Source: Termitomyces sp. T153
Lineage: Eukaryota > Basidiomycota > Agaricomycetes > Agaricales > Lyophyllaceae
Assembly (NCBI GenBank): GCA_018296165.2
Contig: JACKQL020000037.1
Location: forward strand, 434,001-498,000
Direction: 5' to 3'
DNA: 64,000 nt
Part shown: in pieces, positions 13,401-25,117 of the stretch
How positions within the stretch are numbered: the stretch's first letter is position 1
Layout: every line of letters begins with the position of its first letter
The notes under the pieces: generated by a model
Told to the model about the DNA's origin: nothing
Seen by the model: only the letters and a program-made list of their open reading frames with translations
Databases searched by the model: none
Made by a program: the position numbers and the translations under genes

Positions 13401-14889
13401 TTCTATCTCTTCATGGTCAAAACTGATGCCTTCTAGCTGCCTTTAATCAAACTGAACAGGGGCGACAGCAAGGTGAGCTACCAAGGGCTCTTGATGCATA
13501 GAATGTTTTTGATTTTCATGATTTAGGTGGAAAAGGCACTGGGCTAGGCCTGGCACTTGTTCGACAAATCGTCAAGCTCAGTGGTGGTCGGCTTGGAGTC
13601 CGATCCAAAGTCAATGAGGGGTCTACATTCTGGGTTGAGCTCCCCTTGGGTGTTGGGGTGAAAACCTTGGCCAACTACAACTGTCCAGCTTCGGGGTCCA
13701 CGTGCTCTGATCAAGTTTCTATCTCTATGAAGAATAAGGATGTCATCCCTGTATCTCTGGAAGGTAGTTCCATGACAATGGCGGCCGGTGCAGTGACGGC
13801 TTTTAACGCTTCTCAAGCAACAAAAGACTTTGGTCGCTCAAATTCTGCAATGCAAGGTCTCATGGAGCAAGGTTGGTAGGGCTTTCAAACACAATACTGA
13901 TTGACAACCTCCCTTTTATGTAGGAGGCCGAGTAGAATTGGTATTACAGAGACACGGATCTTGTTCTCCGGTCTTCACGGGTTCAGACTCTGCAAGCTCG
14001 TTTGAGAGACTCCCAGAGAGAAGTGATCAAAAGGACGACGCAGGACAGTCCTCATCGACTCCTCAGTCACGCTCCATTAAACGACGCCCAACTTATGTTC
14101 CGATGCCCAGCCCACATTCCTTCAGCATCGATCCTCAACCAACGAGTGCCTCAAATGTCTCCAAAGTCTCTGATCCACTTGCTCAATTCGATGCCACTTA
14201 TACCCGTGGTAGCCCGTCTTCGATTACTCCACCGATGGTGATGGAACCCGGATTGCCCGTTCTCGTTGTCGATGATGACCAAGTCACCCGCTCTTTGATG
14301 ACGCGTCTACTGACACGTCTTGGATGCCATGTTTCTACGGCTGAAAACGGCGAAGTGGCATTGGAGATGATTCTTGGGCCTGCCGGTTTAAATGCCTTGA
14401 CGCATTCTACAGACGCTTCTGGAGACTCTGGGCCCATTCTGGAACCAGAGCCGGGGTATGAAGATGAGGATAAATATGCCATTGTTTTCCTTGATAATCA
14501 GATGCCGGTTCTATCCGGGCTTCAGGCTGTCCAAAAATTACGGTCGTATGGAAGAACCAATTTCATCGTGGGTGTTACTGGTAAGCTTTCTGATTTTCAA
14601 AGTACAAGTTACTCAAATTGAGAGTATGTTAGGCAATGCCCTTCCAGATGGTAAGTAGGATGATCCACCTTCATCACGATCTGTTCTGATGGTGTGATGT
14701 AGATCAGCAGGAGTTTTTAGAGGCCGGTGTTGATCGGTATGACTTGTGGTTCCATGTACTTCCCTCGCTGACGTCGGACGGTTTTTGGGCAGTGTATTGA
14801 CCAAACCTGTTCATGAACGAAGTCTAAGAGACATGCTAGTCATTGCTGACGAGCGCCGAAAAAACTCATCATGCGATACGTCTCCGTAG
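10454..14889 (+). CDS. Membrane-anchored hybrid histidine kinase
   Basis: An intron-rich gene ends at TAG 14887-14889. The N-terminal start is uncertain: in-frame ATGs are at 10454 and 10526. An acidic/Ser-rich cytosolic segment is followed by several hydrophobic segments, among them [18 protein letters not shown] (about 11150-11205) and others to about 12000. A linker helix leads to the dimerisation H-box, which joins across introns as [24 protein letters not shown] (about 12270-12525) and keeps the phospho-acceptor His. The ATPase domain has the N box [13 protein letters not shown] (13045-13140), G1 VTDTGCGI (about 13340) and G2 [12 protein letters not shown] (about 13530). A receiver domain at 14260-14870 has the acidic pair VVDDDQ, the phospho-acceptor FLDNQMP and the Lys in LTKPV. 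It should autophosphorylate and relay phosphate through an HPt protein. The signal sensed is unknown. One H-box intron has AT-AC ends. Confidence 0.94.
12368..12422 (+). other. Apparent AT-AC intron inside the kinase H-box
   Basis: No GT-AG intron joins the flanking exons in frame here. Removing 12368-12422 (starts ATGAGT, ends AC) turns TTC CAT G + AG GTG CGA into F H E V R V P L N, the exact conserved H-box. The only GT-AG choice (GT at 12372, AG at 12424) shifts the frame and loses it. The donor looks like a U2-type GTGAGT with G1 changed to A. RNA data are absent. Confidence 0.7.
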
Positions 14890-15157
14890 GATACGTAAGT
14901 GAACAGTGTATTATTTTGGGTTGATGAAGTTGTAGGTCGAATACTCGTAGAAATTGGGTATCACTTGGGCCAACTAAGGGAGTTGTTTTGATAACTTACA
15001 ATCGGGTTAATTATGCCTTCTATTGGGTTGTTGTAGCCATCAGAAAGTCTTTCGATAGAGATAGTGTATGCATTTTAATATTTCATTGTTGCTCGAAATT
15101 TAGAGGCTGCACAGGCTCGATTGTGTTCCTATAACCGAGAGTCGGGTGTAGCCGAAC
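14890..15157. other. Short intergenic spacer
   Basis: About 270 bp separates the kinase stop from the next ATG in the same direction. It is AT-rich with no recognisable element. Confidence 0.5.
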
Positions 15158-17263
15158 ATGGTGTTCCCTGAACAAGACCCTTCACTACTGAACCACCGCT
15201 GCCTTATGTCTGTACCAGACGCGCTTTCTCAGTCGCCAATGCCTCAAGACGCATCTCCACCTTCCACGCCTCCGTCTCCTAGTCTAGGTCAATCCATTCC
15301 TTCCGTTCTCACACACACCGGTGTTCATCTATTCGATGTAGACTCTAAACTCTCTAGGAAACGAGAACGCGAGGTTTCGCTGGAACCGGTCAGCACCCCA
15401 AAGCCGCTCGGTGTGCGTCCTTTTATCATTGTTGGTATATAGCATGATGTCGAACGTTGTATAGGATGCGGATGCGCTGCGGGAACGCAGGGACACACGC
15501 ACACCTGCAAAGAAGAACAAAATACAATTAGACCCCACTGAAGAGGAGGACGATCCCTCGCGATCCAGATCCAACTCTAATTCTCCTCCATTGAGCACCT
15601 CACCCCCGAACGAAATGAAGATTCAAGTCCGGCAAATAAGCCAGGGAGTTGAGGAAATCAGTTGGCAAAACATGAGCACTGTCACATCCGATAAGGATAT
15701 TGAAGCTCATCCTGGCTCCATATCTGTCACGGTAGAAGACAACAAAGATAACGATGAGTCTTCAGATGGACCGGCCGATAGTGAAGGTAAGTCGAATGAC
15801 ACCATATTGGTATCTCTTGAGCTTATATTGTGGTACAATTGAAGTCGCAAATTCAACAACTACAGTAGAAATGGCAGAGTCTGAAAATGGTGACAAGAGC
15901 CTGAAACGTAAGTTATCGGAACGTGGGGCCAGTCAGGGACCGCCAGATAGCGCTCAACCGCCGCCTGAGCCTCTGAAGCGACCTCGCGATGACGATAAGG
16001 ACCGAAACCCACGAGAAAACAAAAGACCATCACCGCCACCAGAACCAAAGCCTCCGAAGTCACCAAAGAAAGCACTTGCGACTGTGAACGCGACTCCTAA
16101 ATTGGTGAGCAGTAGTCTGACGCGCCTCTAGATTATTTTGATCATTCTTCGACCAGAGTGGATTCATGGCTTATGCTTCTCCGAGCTCTCCATTTGCTGC
16201 GGTCAAAGGCCAGAACATATTTGCCTCCAACAAAACACCATCGCCCCCTCCGACTCAACAATCTATTCCTGCGCCACCTATCGCTATCTTCGGTGGTTCC
16301 CAGTCAGGGGATGTTCCGAGCTCCTCCTCAACACCCGGCGTGAAGCGTACTGGATTTGAAGCATTCGCTTCGTCATCCTCGCCCTTTGCATCCGCCTCGC
16401 GCGCCAAGTCACCTGTATTGGGCTCTACTTCCAAGCTGGGCAGGGCAAAATCTCCTTCAAGACGCAGCAACTCAATAAATTCGAACGCCTTCTCATCCTA
16501 TGCAGGTAGTTTGCAGAGCTTTGCTATTCCCCCTCTCAAGCGTGCTCGGGCAGGCACGCCTAGCAACGGCCTGGAAAGCAACTCGGGTCTTGGTGTCTTT
16601 GGAAGCGCCGGTGATGGAACAGCGTTTGATGACGGAGACGAGGATGATAAAGACGATGAAGGAAGCTTTAGCGCAAAGCTTAGGGCTGGCAAAGACGACA
16701 ATCACGAGGGTGTTAATGTGGAGCAAGAGAATATCTACAATTTGACAGAACAGGATGGTATGTTATTTGGAATCGTCTACGAGAACGTGTATGACTATTT
16801 GTTTTACAGTGCTCACTGGAGAAGAAGACGAACAAACGATCCACCAAGTGCGGGGTAAACTGTTCTCTCTTGTGGATGGAAATCAATGGAAAGAGCGAGG
16901 AACTGGACTCTTGAAATTGAATGTCAAACGTTCTGATGGTAGTGGGGCGCGTTTGGGTATGTTCTTCACAAATCGGCATAACTTCCCCTCTAATTTCTGA
17001 AAAAGTGATGCGTAAGGAAGCGGTATACACGTTATTGCTCAACGTGACTTTATTCCCGGGCATGCGTTGTTCACTTGCCCAAGATCCACGATACTTGAGG
17101 ATGAGTGTTATCGAAAACAGCGCGACCACCCATTATAACCTACGGGTGAATAGGCTCCCTTATGATCTTTGTTCATCGCTAATGCCCTTTTCCACAGCTC
17201 GCTAATGCCAAAATTGCAAATGAGCTCTTGGAGGAAATTGTCGCGAACATACCCTCAGCGTAG
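15158..17263 (+). CDS. Yrb2/RanBP3-like Ran-binding protein
   Basis: It starts at ATG 15158 (MVFPEQDPSLL) and stops at 17261-17263, with introns near 15420-15465, 15785-15870, 16105-16165, 16757-16810, 16955-17006 and 17152-17200. Most of the protein is low-complexity, rich in Ser, Pro and Lys, with a few isolated FG dipeptides (IFGGS, GVFGS) and basic patches that look like nuclear localisation signals (LKRPRDDDK). The C-terminus is a Ran-binding domain (about 16735-17260): VLTGEEDEQTIHQVRGKLF, then WKERGTGLLKLN and RYLRMSVIENS. RanBD proteins of this layout (Yrb2, RanBP3) act in Crm1-dependent nuclear export. Nup2/Nup50 is the alternative; the shortage of FG repeats favours Yrb2/RanBP3. Confidence 0.86.
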
Positions 17264-17687
17264 TCTAAGTTCGAGTAACTGGTGCTGACCTTGGACGTGG
17301 ACTTTGATCTTGCGGTGCTCGTCGACTTGAACTTATGTTCAACTAATACTCTCGCGTACATTTCTTCGTCTTCTAACATAATATCTTGAATCGATGCACC
17401 CAAGTATTGTACATATTAGTGAGAAACTGTGATTGGACTCGGCCCTCGGGCGAATACATCAACTACAAATTGAAAATGGAATGGACACGTTTGCAACCAG
17501 TTCTCACGAACCATGATTTCCTGTATCACGCGAACACGTTTCCAGAAGCACATTTATTTTCTTCGTCAAGCCCTTTACGTTTTCTCTGTGCTCATGACCG
17601 TAAGAACACGTCTTCTGTCTTGCCAGCCAGTCATGTCGATTGATGGTTGACGTTTCATAGATTTGTACTGTCGCTTATTAATAACTT
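17264..17687. other. Intergenic region, possible small unrecognised minus-strand gene
   Basis: About 420 bp between two plus-strand genes. The minus strand has an open stretch near 17403-17265 (Ser/Lys/Thr-rich, ending in SNLDYAEG) and possible further exons to about 17640, but no family is recognisable and the frame is short. I do not call a gene. Confidence 0.3.
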
Positions 17688-18884
17688 ATGGACACCCAGC
17701 ACCTCCTCTATGGAGGCTTAGCATTATCCGGTGGAACCTTGCTATCTGTGAGTGTTTCTCTTTTCATGTCCCTTTTGTGATGACTCCCTTCCATCCTTGT
17801 TCTTTGAGTTACGGGCCTCTTGTCCGGCGTGCGCTGTGACGAGGACGATACATTTGGGTCTGGGTTCATTCCCGTTTCTGAACATACTTCTCTCAGTTTT
17901 TTCAGTTTGCTAACATAATTCAGTTGTATCTAGCCCTGGTATTCTGGTCACCCGCACCAATAGTTACGCACGAGTCGGAAAAGAAATACCGTTCACACGT
18001 GTCGCCCAAGAAACCCCTCCCGCTAACACAACTCGCGGACCCCGGTTCCGTAGACCTGACAATTATCGTGCCTGCATATAATGAGATTGAACGGTTACCG
18101 CTTATGATCGCCTCGACTATTGCACATCTTGCGTCACAGAAGAATCGGACGTACGAAATTCTCATTATCGACGACGGCTCTACAGATGGTACTTCAGAAA
18201 CGGCGCTCGAACTGGCGGCTAAATACTCGAAATGTGACATACGAGTGGTGACATTGGAAAAGAATATAGGGAAAGGAGGTGCCGTGCGACATGGCATGCT
18301 TCACTCGAGTGGGGAACGCCTTCTGATGGCGGATGCGGACGGTGCCAGTCGTATTGAGGACCTAGAGGCTCTTTGGACATCTATGGATACACTCGCACCC
18401 AACAATACACCGGGCATTGTCGTCGGAAGTAGGGCTCATCTAGTCAAGTCAGAAGCAGTGGTAAAAGTACGCTGTCAAAAGTCTTTTCCTTAATAGAGGT
18501 TCAGGATTTATGAACCGTATTCCCCAGCGCTCGTTCCTCCGAAACGTTCTCATGCACGGCCTACACACCATTCTGCGCATCGTTGGCGTTGGCCACATCC
18601 GAGACACCCAGTGTGGATTTAAGCTCTTCTCGCGATCTGCAGCGCAGCAGATTTTTCCAGTTCAACATCTCCCTACGTGGATATTCGACGTTGAGCTCCT
18701 TCTCCTCGCGAAACAGCTTCGCATACCTGTAGCGGAGGTTCCCATTGAGTGGCATGAAGTGGCGGGGAGCAAGCTGAACGTCATGACTGCGTCACTCCAA
18801 ATGCTTCGAGACTTGTTGATTGTGAGGGCTAACCATCTTCTGGGTCGATGGAAGGCCGTTCCCGCAAAATCGAAGTCGGATTAG
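17688..18884 (+). CDS. ALG5: Dolichyl-phosphate beta-glucosyltransferase (ALG5)
   Basis: Three exons: 17688-17747, 17924-18466 and 18528-18884. Exon 1 starts MDTQHLLYGG and, with the start of exon 2 (LYLALVFW), forms a single N-terminal membrane anchor. The GT2 fold follows: LTIIVPAYNE (nucleotide-binding start), ILIIDDGSTDGT, NIGKGGAVRHGM and the metal-binding LMADADGAS. Later motifs are VVGSRAHLVKSEAVVK/RSFLRN across the second intron, RDTQCGFKLF and WIFDVELLLLAK. The enzyme transfers glucose from UDP-glucose to dolichyl phosphate on the cytosolic face of the ER. The product feeds the lumenal glucosyltransferases Alg6, Alg8 and Alg10 of the N-glycan pathway. All motifs are present and the length (about 320 aa) is normal. 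Confidence 0.97.
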
Positions 18885-19303
18885 AGACTGAAGTGAGATA
18901 TGTGTCTTTGTATGTACTTGAAGAAAGATTGAGTATTGGTCTACATAGCTTCTGGCTAGGACGCTTGAACCAAAACTATGGCCACTCTACAGATACAATA
19001 TAGAATGCGAATGCGGCCCATATATTCAGCTAAACATCCAAGTCTAAGGTGACCCACATCAGCAAAACAGTAGGTTGTATACTTGGCCAAATACTGGGAG
19101 GGCTGCCGATTTGCTGATGCTAAAACGTCTCTTTCTACTTCCATGTCGACGGGTGAGGTTGAGGATTCCGGACGGTTTCGGTCCGGGCAAGGTGATAGCA
19201 AGCACGACGGAAAGGCTCGCCTCAGTGAGTCAATCGTCGAGGGTCACTATACTGCATTAGCAAAAAGGTTTTTGACACACCTGTGTGAGCAGTTTGTTTG
19301 ATC
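18885..19303. other. Intergenic region between ALG5 and the transposon block
   Basis: About 420 bp with ordinary CpG content and no coding frame that I can support. Confidence 0.5.
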
Positions 19304-21578
19304 CAGTGTTGTACCTAAGTCTTAGGGCTTAAAAAGGTTACCCATTAAGCCTAAGCCTTAGAATTGTTGAAGACGTGATTTGAAGGCTTAATTAAGGCTT
19401 AACATTGGATGACCATTTTTGGAAGGACATGATCGATGCATAGTAATTGAATAGTAATTCAACAAAAATTTGCTCCTTCAACATTTCTAAGAGGTGAAAA
19501 ACAAAACGATTCTCACGTCCGAGCCCACTGTTGCGGTTGCAATCAAGGAACGTTGGCCAAATGGAGTTGTTGTTGAGCTTGATAGTGATGGGAGGCCTGC
19601 ATTATTGTCATCAGAATCATGGGTGATCCAAGGTGTGTGTACTCACAGTTGAAAGAATACTGGTGGACCTGACAGCATGTAGCATGCAAAAAAGATGTTG
19701 GTGGCATCTGTGGGGTCTGTGAATCAATGATTGTGCACAATCTGGGTGATGGAAAGGATGGGCCATGCCCAAATACATCATCTGGTACCTGTCAGGTTCC
19801 ACTGACCATGGGGGCTCAGCTTCACTGGGCAAGTCCTTACTAGGTGGATGTGATGTCCTGTGCTTATAACCTAGTGCTCTGGGGTGGTCTGGGCTTCAGA
19901 TACTTGCAAGGAGAAGCTAGGGGAGGCAGCCCAAGCAAGTCCAGGATGGTCTAGGAAAGTCTAAGACTAGGTATGTTAAATGTTGGGCTTGGAAGGGTGT
20001 CAGGTACAAGTCCATAAGCAAATGTATAGATCAGGGGGGCAAGCAGAGGCTATGTGGTTGATGGGAGTGGAGCCAGAGTTTGATGGGGGATCAATTAAGA
20101 GTGATGGGTTCCAGGGCTGAGTGTAGAGCAAGGTCTGGAGTTAACTTATGAATGTTTGAAGGGTTGTAGGGGGTTGCAATGGAGAGACTTGTTGGAGCTG
20201 TGCAGGGTTGATGGGTGTCAGTTCTGATCAGAGGGTGGGCCACATCGATGTTCTGATGGGAACTTATGGGAATGTGCTCTGTTCTGTAGTTGTTGAGAAG
20301 CTCTAGATGGGTCTAGCAATGCATGTCTGGGTCAGGGGAGAGGTTGGAGAGGCTCAGGGGCCTTGTGGAGCAGAGGGGAAGCTGAGGAGGCCCACAGGGG
20401 TCATGCTGGGGTTTGCCAGAAGGTCATTGGGGTTTGCCAGGAAAGTGTCAGAGATAGCTGGGGCAGGTGCCTTAGGTGAACAAGGGTTGGCATGAGTCAA
20501 GAAGATGTTGGGAGGGAGCTATGGAGAAGCAGAGTGGCTTAGGAGGAGGTTCAGAGGACTGGGAGTGGGTTGTGACAGTACCTGTAAAGCTGCATGCCAA
20601 CTAAAGAAAGGGTATAAAAGAAAGAGGGAACTCCCAGATGCAGACTCTGACAGTGGTGTTGACACTATGCAGAAGCTGGCAAAGAAAAGGATGCAGGCAT
20701 TGATGCATCAACTCTAGCTCAAGGTTTTTCAGGGCCCATGTCTTCCATTCACCTCTGATCAAGCTGGAATTGTCCAGGAGCAGTTTCTTTGTGCAATAAG
20801 GTCTGCAAATCTCCCATTCTGATGGATTGAGGACCCAGAAATCATAACACTGTTTTTCCTCTTTTGGTCTACAGCAGGTGATGTCATCCCATCTTGCCAG
20901 CAAATATCTGGGCTGCTTTTAGATAAATCAAACAAAGCAGAGTGAAGAGAGCTCTGCAGAGCAAATATGCAGTGCTGACATTGGACAGATGGAAGGATGA
21001 CTCATGAAATGCTATCAGTGGTGTCAACCTGTCAGTTGAAGGAAAGATATAAGAAAATATGGTGTTTATATTGTTGTCTTGTGCTGTGATAATGGTGGAG
21101 GGAGTCAGCAAGGTACAATTATATTGAAGAGATCCTGGTTGTGTGATCCTCCATGCTGTGTGCATCAAGTACATCACTTTATTTCTTCCCAATCCAGTTT
21201 AATACAAATGATAATCTCTTCCAAGTTTCAGTTCACTCTTAGAGACTACTTCATTGAAAATGAAGAGGCAGCACAGACTGCTGAAGAAGTGACTTGCCTT
21301 ATTGGCTAGGTTTTCAAGTTTGATCACTTTTTGATGACTCAGCAAGAACTCATGCCAGGCAAAGTTCTTGCATTCCTAGTTGCTAATATCACAAGATGGA
21401 ATACTCATTACATTGTGTTTGATTGACTGCTTACTTTGGAAGACACCATGCATCAAGCAGTAATTTTATGGAGGGGTGAGATAGTAGCAAGTCAGGGTGG
21501 TGCTGAGAAACACACACAGAAGAAGAAGAAGAGGTCATCAACCTATTTGCCTTGGTGTCAATATGAATCAAACAGACA
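19304..21578 (+). mobile_element. Decayed hAT transposon, left part, with two later insertions
   Basis: The left end reads CAGTGTTGTACCTAAG, typical of hAT terminal repeats. A broken transposase frame follows from about 19510 (WPNGVVVELDSDGRPALLS). After a solo LTR insertion (19790-20577) it continues at about 20600-21570 with recognisable fungal hAT stretches such as IQEQFLCAIRSANLPF, PCCVHQVHHFI and ENEEAAQTAEE, scattered over frames with many stops. At 21578 it is cut by a Tc1 element. I did not find the right end or an 8-bp target duplication. It is dead, and its sequence from about 19556 onward is nearly free of CpG. Confidence 0.7.
19790..20577 (-). repeat. Solo LTR, copy 1, with 5-bp target duplication
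   Basis: Ends are TGTCA ... TGACA, flanked on both sides by GTACC (19785-19789 and 20578-20582), a perfect 5-bp target-site duplication. It is related to the LTRs at 22473-23845 and 28097-29264 but shorter, apparently through internal deletion. Orientation is inferred from copy 3. Confidence 0.85.
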
Positions 21579-21946
21579 TACAGTGGCTCAAAAAACTGTC
21601 CCAATGTTTTATACTTTTTGAAAATTGACATTGGCATGAAAGATTGGAAGTATATAAAATTCTGATTCAATCATGTAAAATAGTATGGCATCATGGTTAC
21701 AAACTGCATTTTAGTTTATGTAATTTAAATCAAAACTGATGGAGTAATGGCCATTTTAAAATATTCACTCATTGGAACAGTTTTTTGACCATCTTCAACT
21801 TTTCAGGTTTATCTCTATTTTAGTCAGGAATAAAGAATAAGTTGCATGTGGGAATATCAACAGGGTAATGTGACCATGTTTGGTTATATTTATATTTGGG
21901 AGTGGTTCAAGTTGGTTGAACCACATCTTGACCTTCAACCACCATC

Positions 21947-24338
21947 ATGAAAGCTACTTCTCCTGCACAATGCTCTACTGTTGCTTCTCTCCTTGCTCAA
22001 GAGTATTCTCTGCATCAGATTGGGGCTAAAACTGGTCTAGGGAAATCTACTATTGGGAGGATTAGTAGGGAGTTAGAGGTGGACAAGGAAAACCATTCTA
22101 GAGGCTGTCCAGCTAAGCTTACTCCATGTGATAAACAGGCTATTGTTTGACAAATCTCAACTGAGAGACTTGATACAGCTGTTCAGGCCACCAATTTTAT
22201 CAACATCATTTCCAACCCTGTCTCTCCTCAGACTGTCTGGAATGTGCTGAAGGAGGAGGGGTATTGGTCTGCTACAAAGAGGAAAGTTCCTATGCTCAAA
22301 GCTAGACATCAGCAACTATGACTTAAATGGGCTCAAGAGCATCAGAACTGAACTGTAGAGGACTGGAAAAGAGTGTTGTGGACAGATGAGACAAAGATTA
22401 ACAGGATTGGGTAAGATGGAAAGCAGTATGTGTGGAAGCTACAAGGAGAAGGCATTTCAAACTGAACTACTATGTCAGGTTCTGCTGACCATGGGAGCTC
22501 AGCTTAACTGGGCAAGTCCTTACTAGGCAGACATGATGTCCTGTGCTTATAACCTAGTGCTCTGGAGTGGTCTGGACTTCAGATACTTGTGAGCATAAGC
22601 CAAGGGAAGCAGTCTAAGCAAGTCCAGAGTGGTCTGAGGAAGTTTAAAACCAGATATAATAAGTGTTGGGTTTTGAGGGGCATCAGGCACAAGTCCATAG
22701 GCAGATATTTGACTGTGGGGAAAGCAGAGGCTATGCAAGTGATGGGAGCAGAGCCAGAGATCAATGGGGGATCAACTAATGATGATGGTGTTGAGGTAGG
22801 ACTGGTCTTGGAGGATCTTAGGATGCACTGGAAACTTAAGGACTGTAGCAATGAGCAAGTGCTCAGTGGTTGTTGAATAAACACTGTTGATATATATATA
22901 TATACCTATAGCAATGAGCAAGTGCTACAGATAATAAGTAAGGACTGAATAAAATGAATAATGGAATATCACACCTCAGTGGTTGTTGAATAAACACTGA
23001 GGTGTGACATGAAACAAATAACAAAAACATATGGATTGACAAAATAGGTAATGATAGAACATAACCTTGACAGATGGGTCCTGGGGCTGAGCATAGAACA
23101 AGATCTGGAGTTAATTATGAATGTTGGAGTGTTGTAACTTATGTGCAGAGTTTATAACAGTGTTAGAGTGAAAGAAACTTAGGCAACAATAAAGGAAACA
23201 GAGACAAGCAAGACAACACAGAGTTGAGACAAGACAGAGACAAGAACAAAATAGAATTGAAACAAGAGATATGAGACTAGAGATGGAAACAGAGACAAAA
23301 CATAATGAGAAACAGGTAAACATAATGAGAAACAGATAACCACAGGTAATATTAAGACTAGCATAATAGATTCTACTTTATAACTTGAATACTAACTACT
23401 GGACCTCCTCTGGGGACTGAGAGTGTGACAGTGGGGCTTGTTGGAGCTGCATGGAGTGACAGGTATTGGTTCTGATCAGATGACAGGCTGTGGTGATATT
23501 CTGATGTAAGTGATGGGAATGCAATCTGCCCTATAGTTGTTGGAGGGTTCTGGAGTGGTCATGTGGGTCATGGGAGGCAAGTCAGTGACATGTGCCTGGA
23601 TTAGGAGAGATGTTGGAGGGACTTAGGGGCTTGGAGGAAGAAGGAGAAATGGCAGGCCTGCAGGAGACAGGTCAGGTTTTGTTAGGAGGTCATTGGAGTT
23701 TGCTGAGGAAGCATCAGAGTTAGCCAGAATAAGTACCATGGGTGAACAAAGGCTGGGGTGAGTTGGAAGGGCATTGGGGGGGGGGACTCCAGGGAAGCAG
23801 GGTGGCTTGGGGAGGGGTGTGGAGGTCTGGAAGTGAGTTGTGACACACTACACCTACTGTGAAATATAGAGGAGGGAACAATCTCATAGTATGAAGCTGT
23901 ATGGATTGGAATGGGGTAGGAAAGCTGGTAGAGGTAGTGGGGATCATGAATGCAGAGCAGTACTGTGAAATTTTGGATGACAGAGCAAAGGAGAGCTTTG
24001 AAAAGTTGGAGATGGAGGAGGGTGCCTGCTACTTTCAACAGGACAGTGACTCCAAACACAACTCCAAAAGGGCTAACAAGTTGTTTGAAGACAACAACTT
24101 TGATGTCCTCTAGTGGCCAGCCCAATCCCATGATCTTAACCCTATTGAACACCTCTGGAAGTACCTCAAGGAGCAGCTTAGGCAGTATGAAACACCTCAT
24201 GATGTGCATGAATTGTGGGAGAGGGTTACAAAGGAGTGGGATGGAATACCAGCAGAGGTATACCAAAGACTGATAAAAAGCATGCATAAAAGGATTCAAG
24301 CAGTTATCAAGGCAAATGGAGGACATACAAAGTATTAA
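21947..24338 (+). pseudogene. Tc1/mariner transposase, inactivated and split by an LTR
   Basis: The N-terminal helix-turn-helix is clear (VASLLAQEYSLHQIGAKTGL, then KSTIGRISREL). The first catalytic Asp lies in VLWTDETK (about 22376). The second lies in YFQQDSDSKHNSK (about 24040), followed by WPAQSHDLNPIEHLWKYL with the last acid (Glu). The frame is interrupted by in-frame stops (for example at 22148, 22320 and 22348) and by the 1.37-kb LTR at 22473-23845. The coding region resumes after the LTR at about 23848. It cannot make an active enzyme. Confidence 0.87.
22473..23845 (-). repeat. LTR, copy 2, inserted in the Tc1 transposase
   Basis: Ends are TGTCA ... TGACA, with flanks TACTA and CACTA (a 5-bp duplication with one difference). 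It holds an internal TA microsatellite near 22890 and two copies of a short motif, CAGTGGTTGTTGAATAAACA. Related to copies 1 and 3. No internal retrotransposon sequence is attached, so it looks like a solo LTR. Confidence 0.8.
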
Positions 24339-24570
24339 ATACCAAAATTAAAGATGCTCAAAAAACTGTCCCAATGAGTGAATATTTTTTCAAAATGGCC
24401 ATTACTCCATCAATTTTGATTTGAATTACATAAACTGAATTGCAATTTGTAGCTATGATGCCATAGTATTTTACATGATTTAACCAGAATTTTAAATACT
24501 TCCAATCCTTCATGCCACTGTCATCTTTCAAAAAGTATAAGACATTGGGACAGTTTTTTGAGCTTCTATA

Positions 24571-25117
24571 GCATTAGTCATAGCATAGCCATAGATATAG
24601 TATATAAGCTGGTCAGCAGGATAGAATATTCTCTAACCAAACAATAGCAGTGTTTACTGGATCTATCATTTAACTGACTGTAAGAATCCCAGCATTATTT
24701 CCCATGCTTGGCTTGCTATGCTTGCTCCTTGCCCAACTCTTAGCTGCTCTTGTGCTCCTTTTGTAAGGGCAACCTCTGGAGCGGCAGATTGGAGTCATGC
24801 AGCTAGCAGAGGGGAATCTGAAGTATATTAGTGGAGTAGACAATGATACAATCAGTAACTAATCACCTAGCAGAGGGGAATCCAAAGAGAACAAGTCTAA
24901 AGATCCCCACTGCTCAGCATGGTGCATCAGCAGGTGGCAAAGGTGTGGGAACTACTGTACAGAAGACTGGAGCTGCTCCTCACCCTAGGGCAATGATTGC
25001 TGAGGTATTACAGAGAACTTCTCAGTTCTTCAAAGATCTCTGAGGTTCTAGAAAGAGCCCTGGAGATGTCAAACAAACTGTAGAGGTGCTAGAACCAGTC
25101 ACAAAGGTCAGAAATAG
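24571..25117 (+). mobile_element. 5' fragment of an LTR retrotransposon (plus orientation)
   Basis: 24571-24750 closely matches 32087-32280, including TATATAAG and a shared stretch through CTGACTGTAAGAA, so it is probably the end of an LTR. The following 350 bp could be 5' leader/gag, but no domain is recognisable. It is cut at about 25118 by the 3' end of a minus-strand chromovirus. Confidence 0.55.

Larger units (their letters stand above)
21579..24570 (+). mobile_element. Tc1-type transposon with long inverted repeats of IR/DR form
   Basis: Long inverted repeats lie at about 21579-21788 and 24354-24570. Each carries the motif CTCAAAAAACTGTCCCAATG (or a variant) at both its outer and its inner end, the IR/DR layout known from Sleeping Beauty-type elements. 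TA flanks both sides. Without the LTR insertion at 22473-23845 the element is about 1.6 kb, normal for Tc1. Confidence 0.85.

Noticed and set aside
22885..22910. TA microsatellite as a telomere- or centromere-like repeat
   Set aside because: Short TA run inside an LTR; no longer array.
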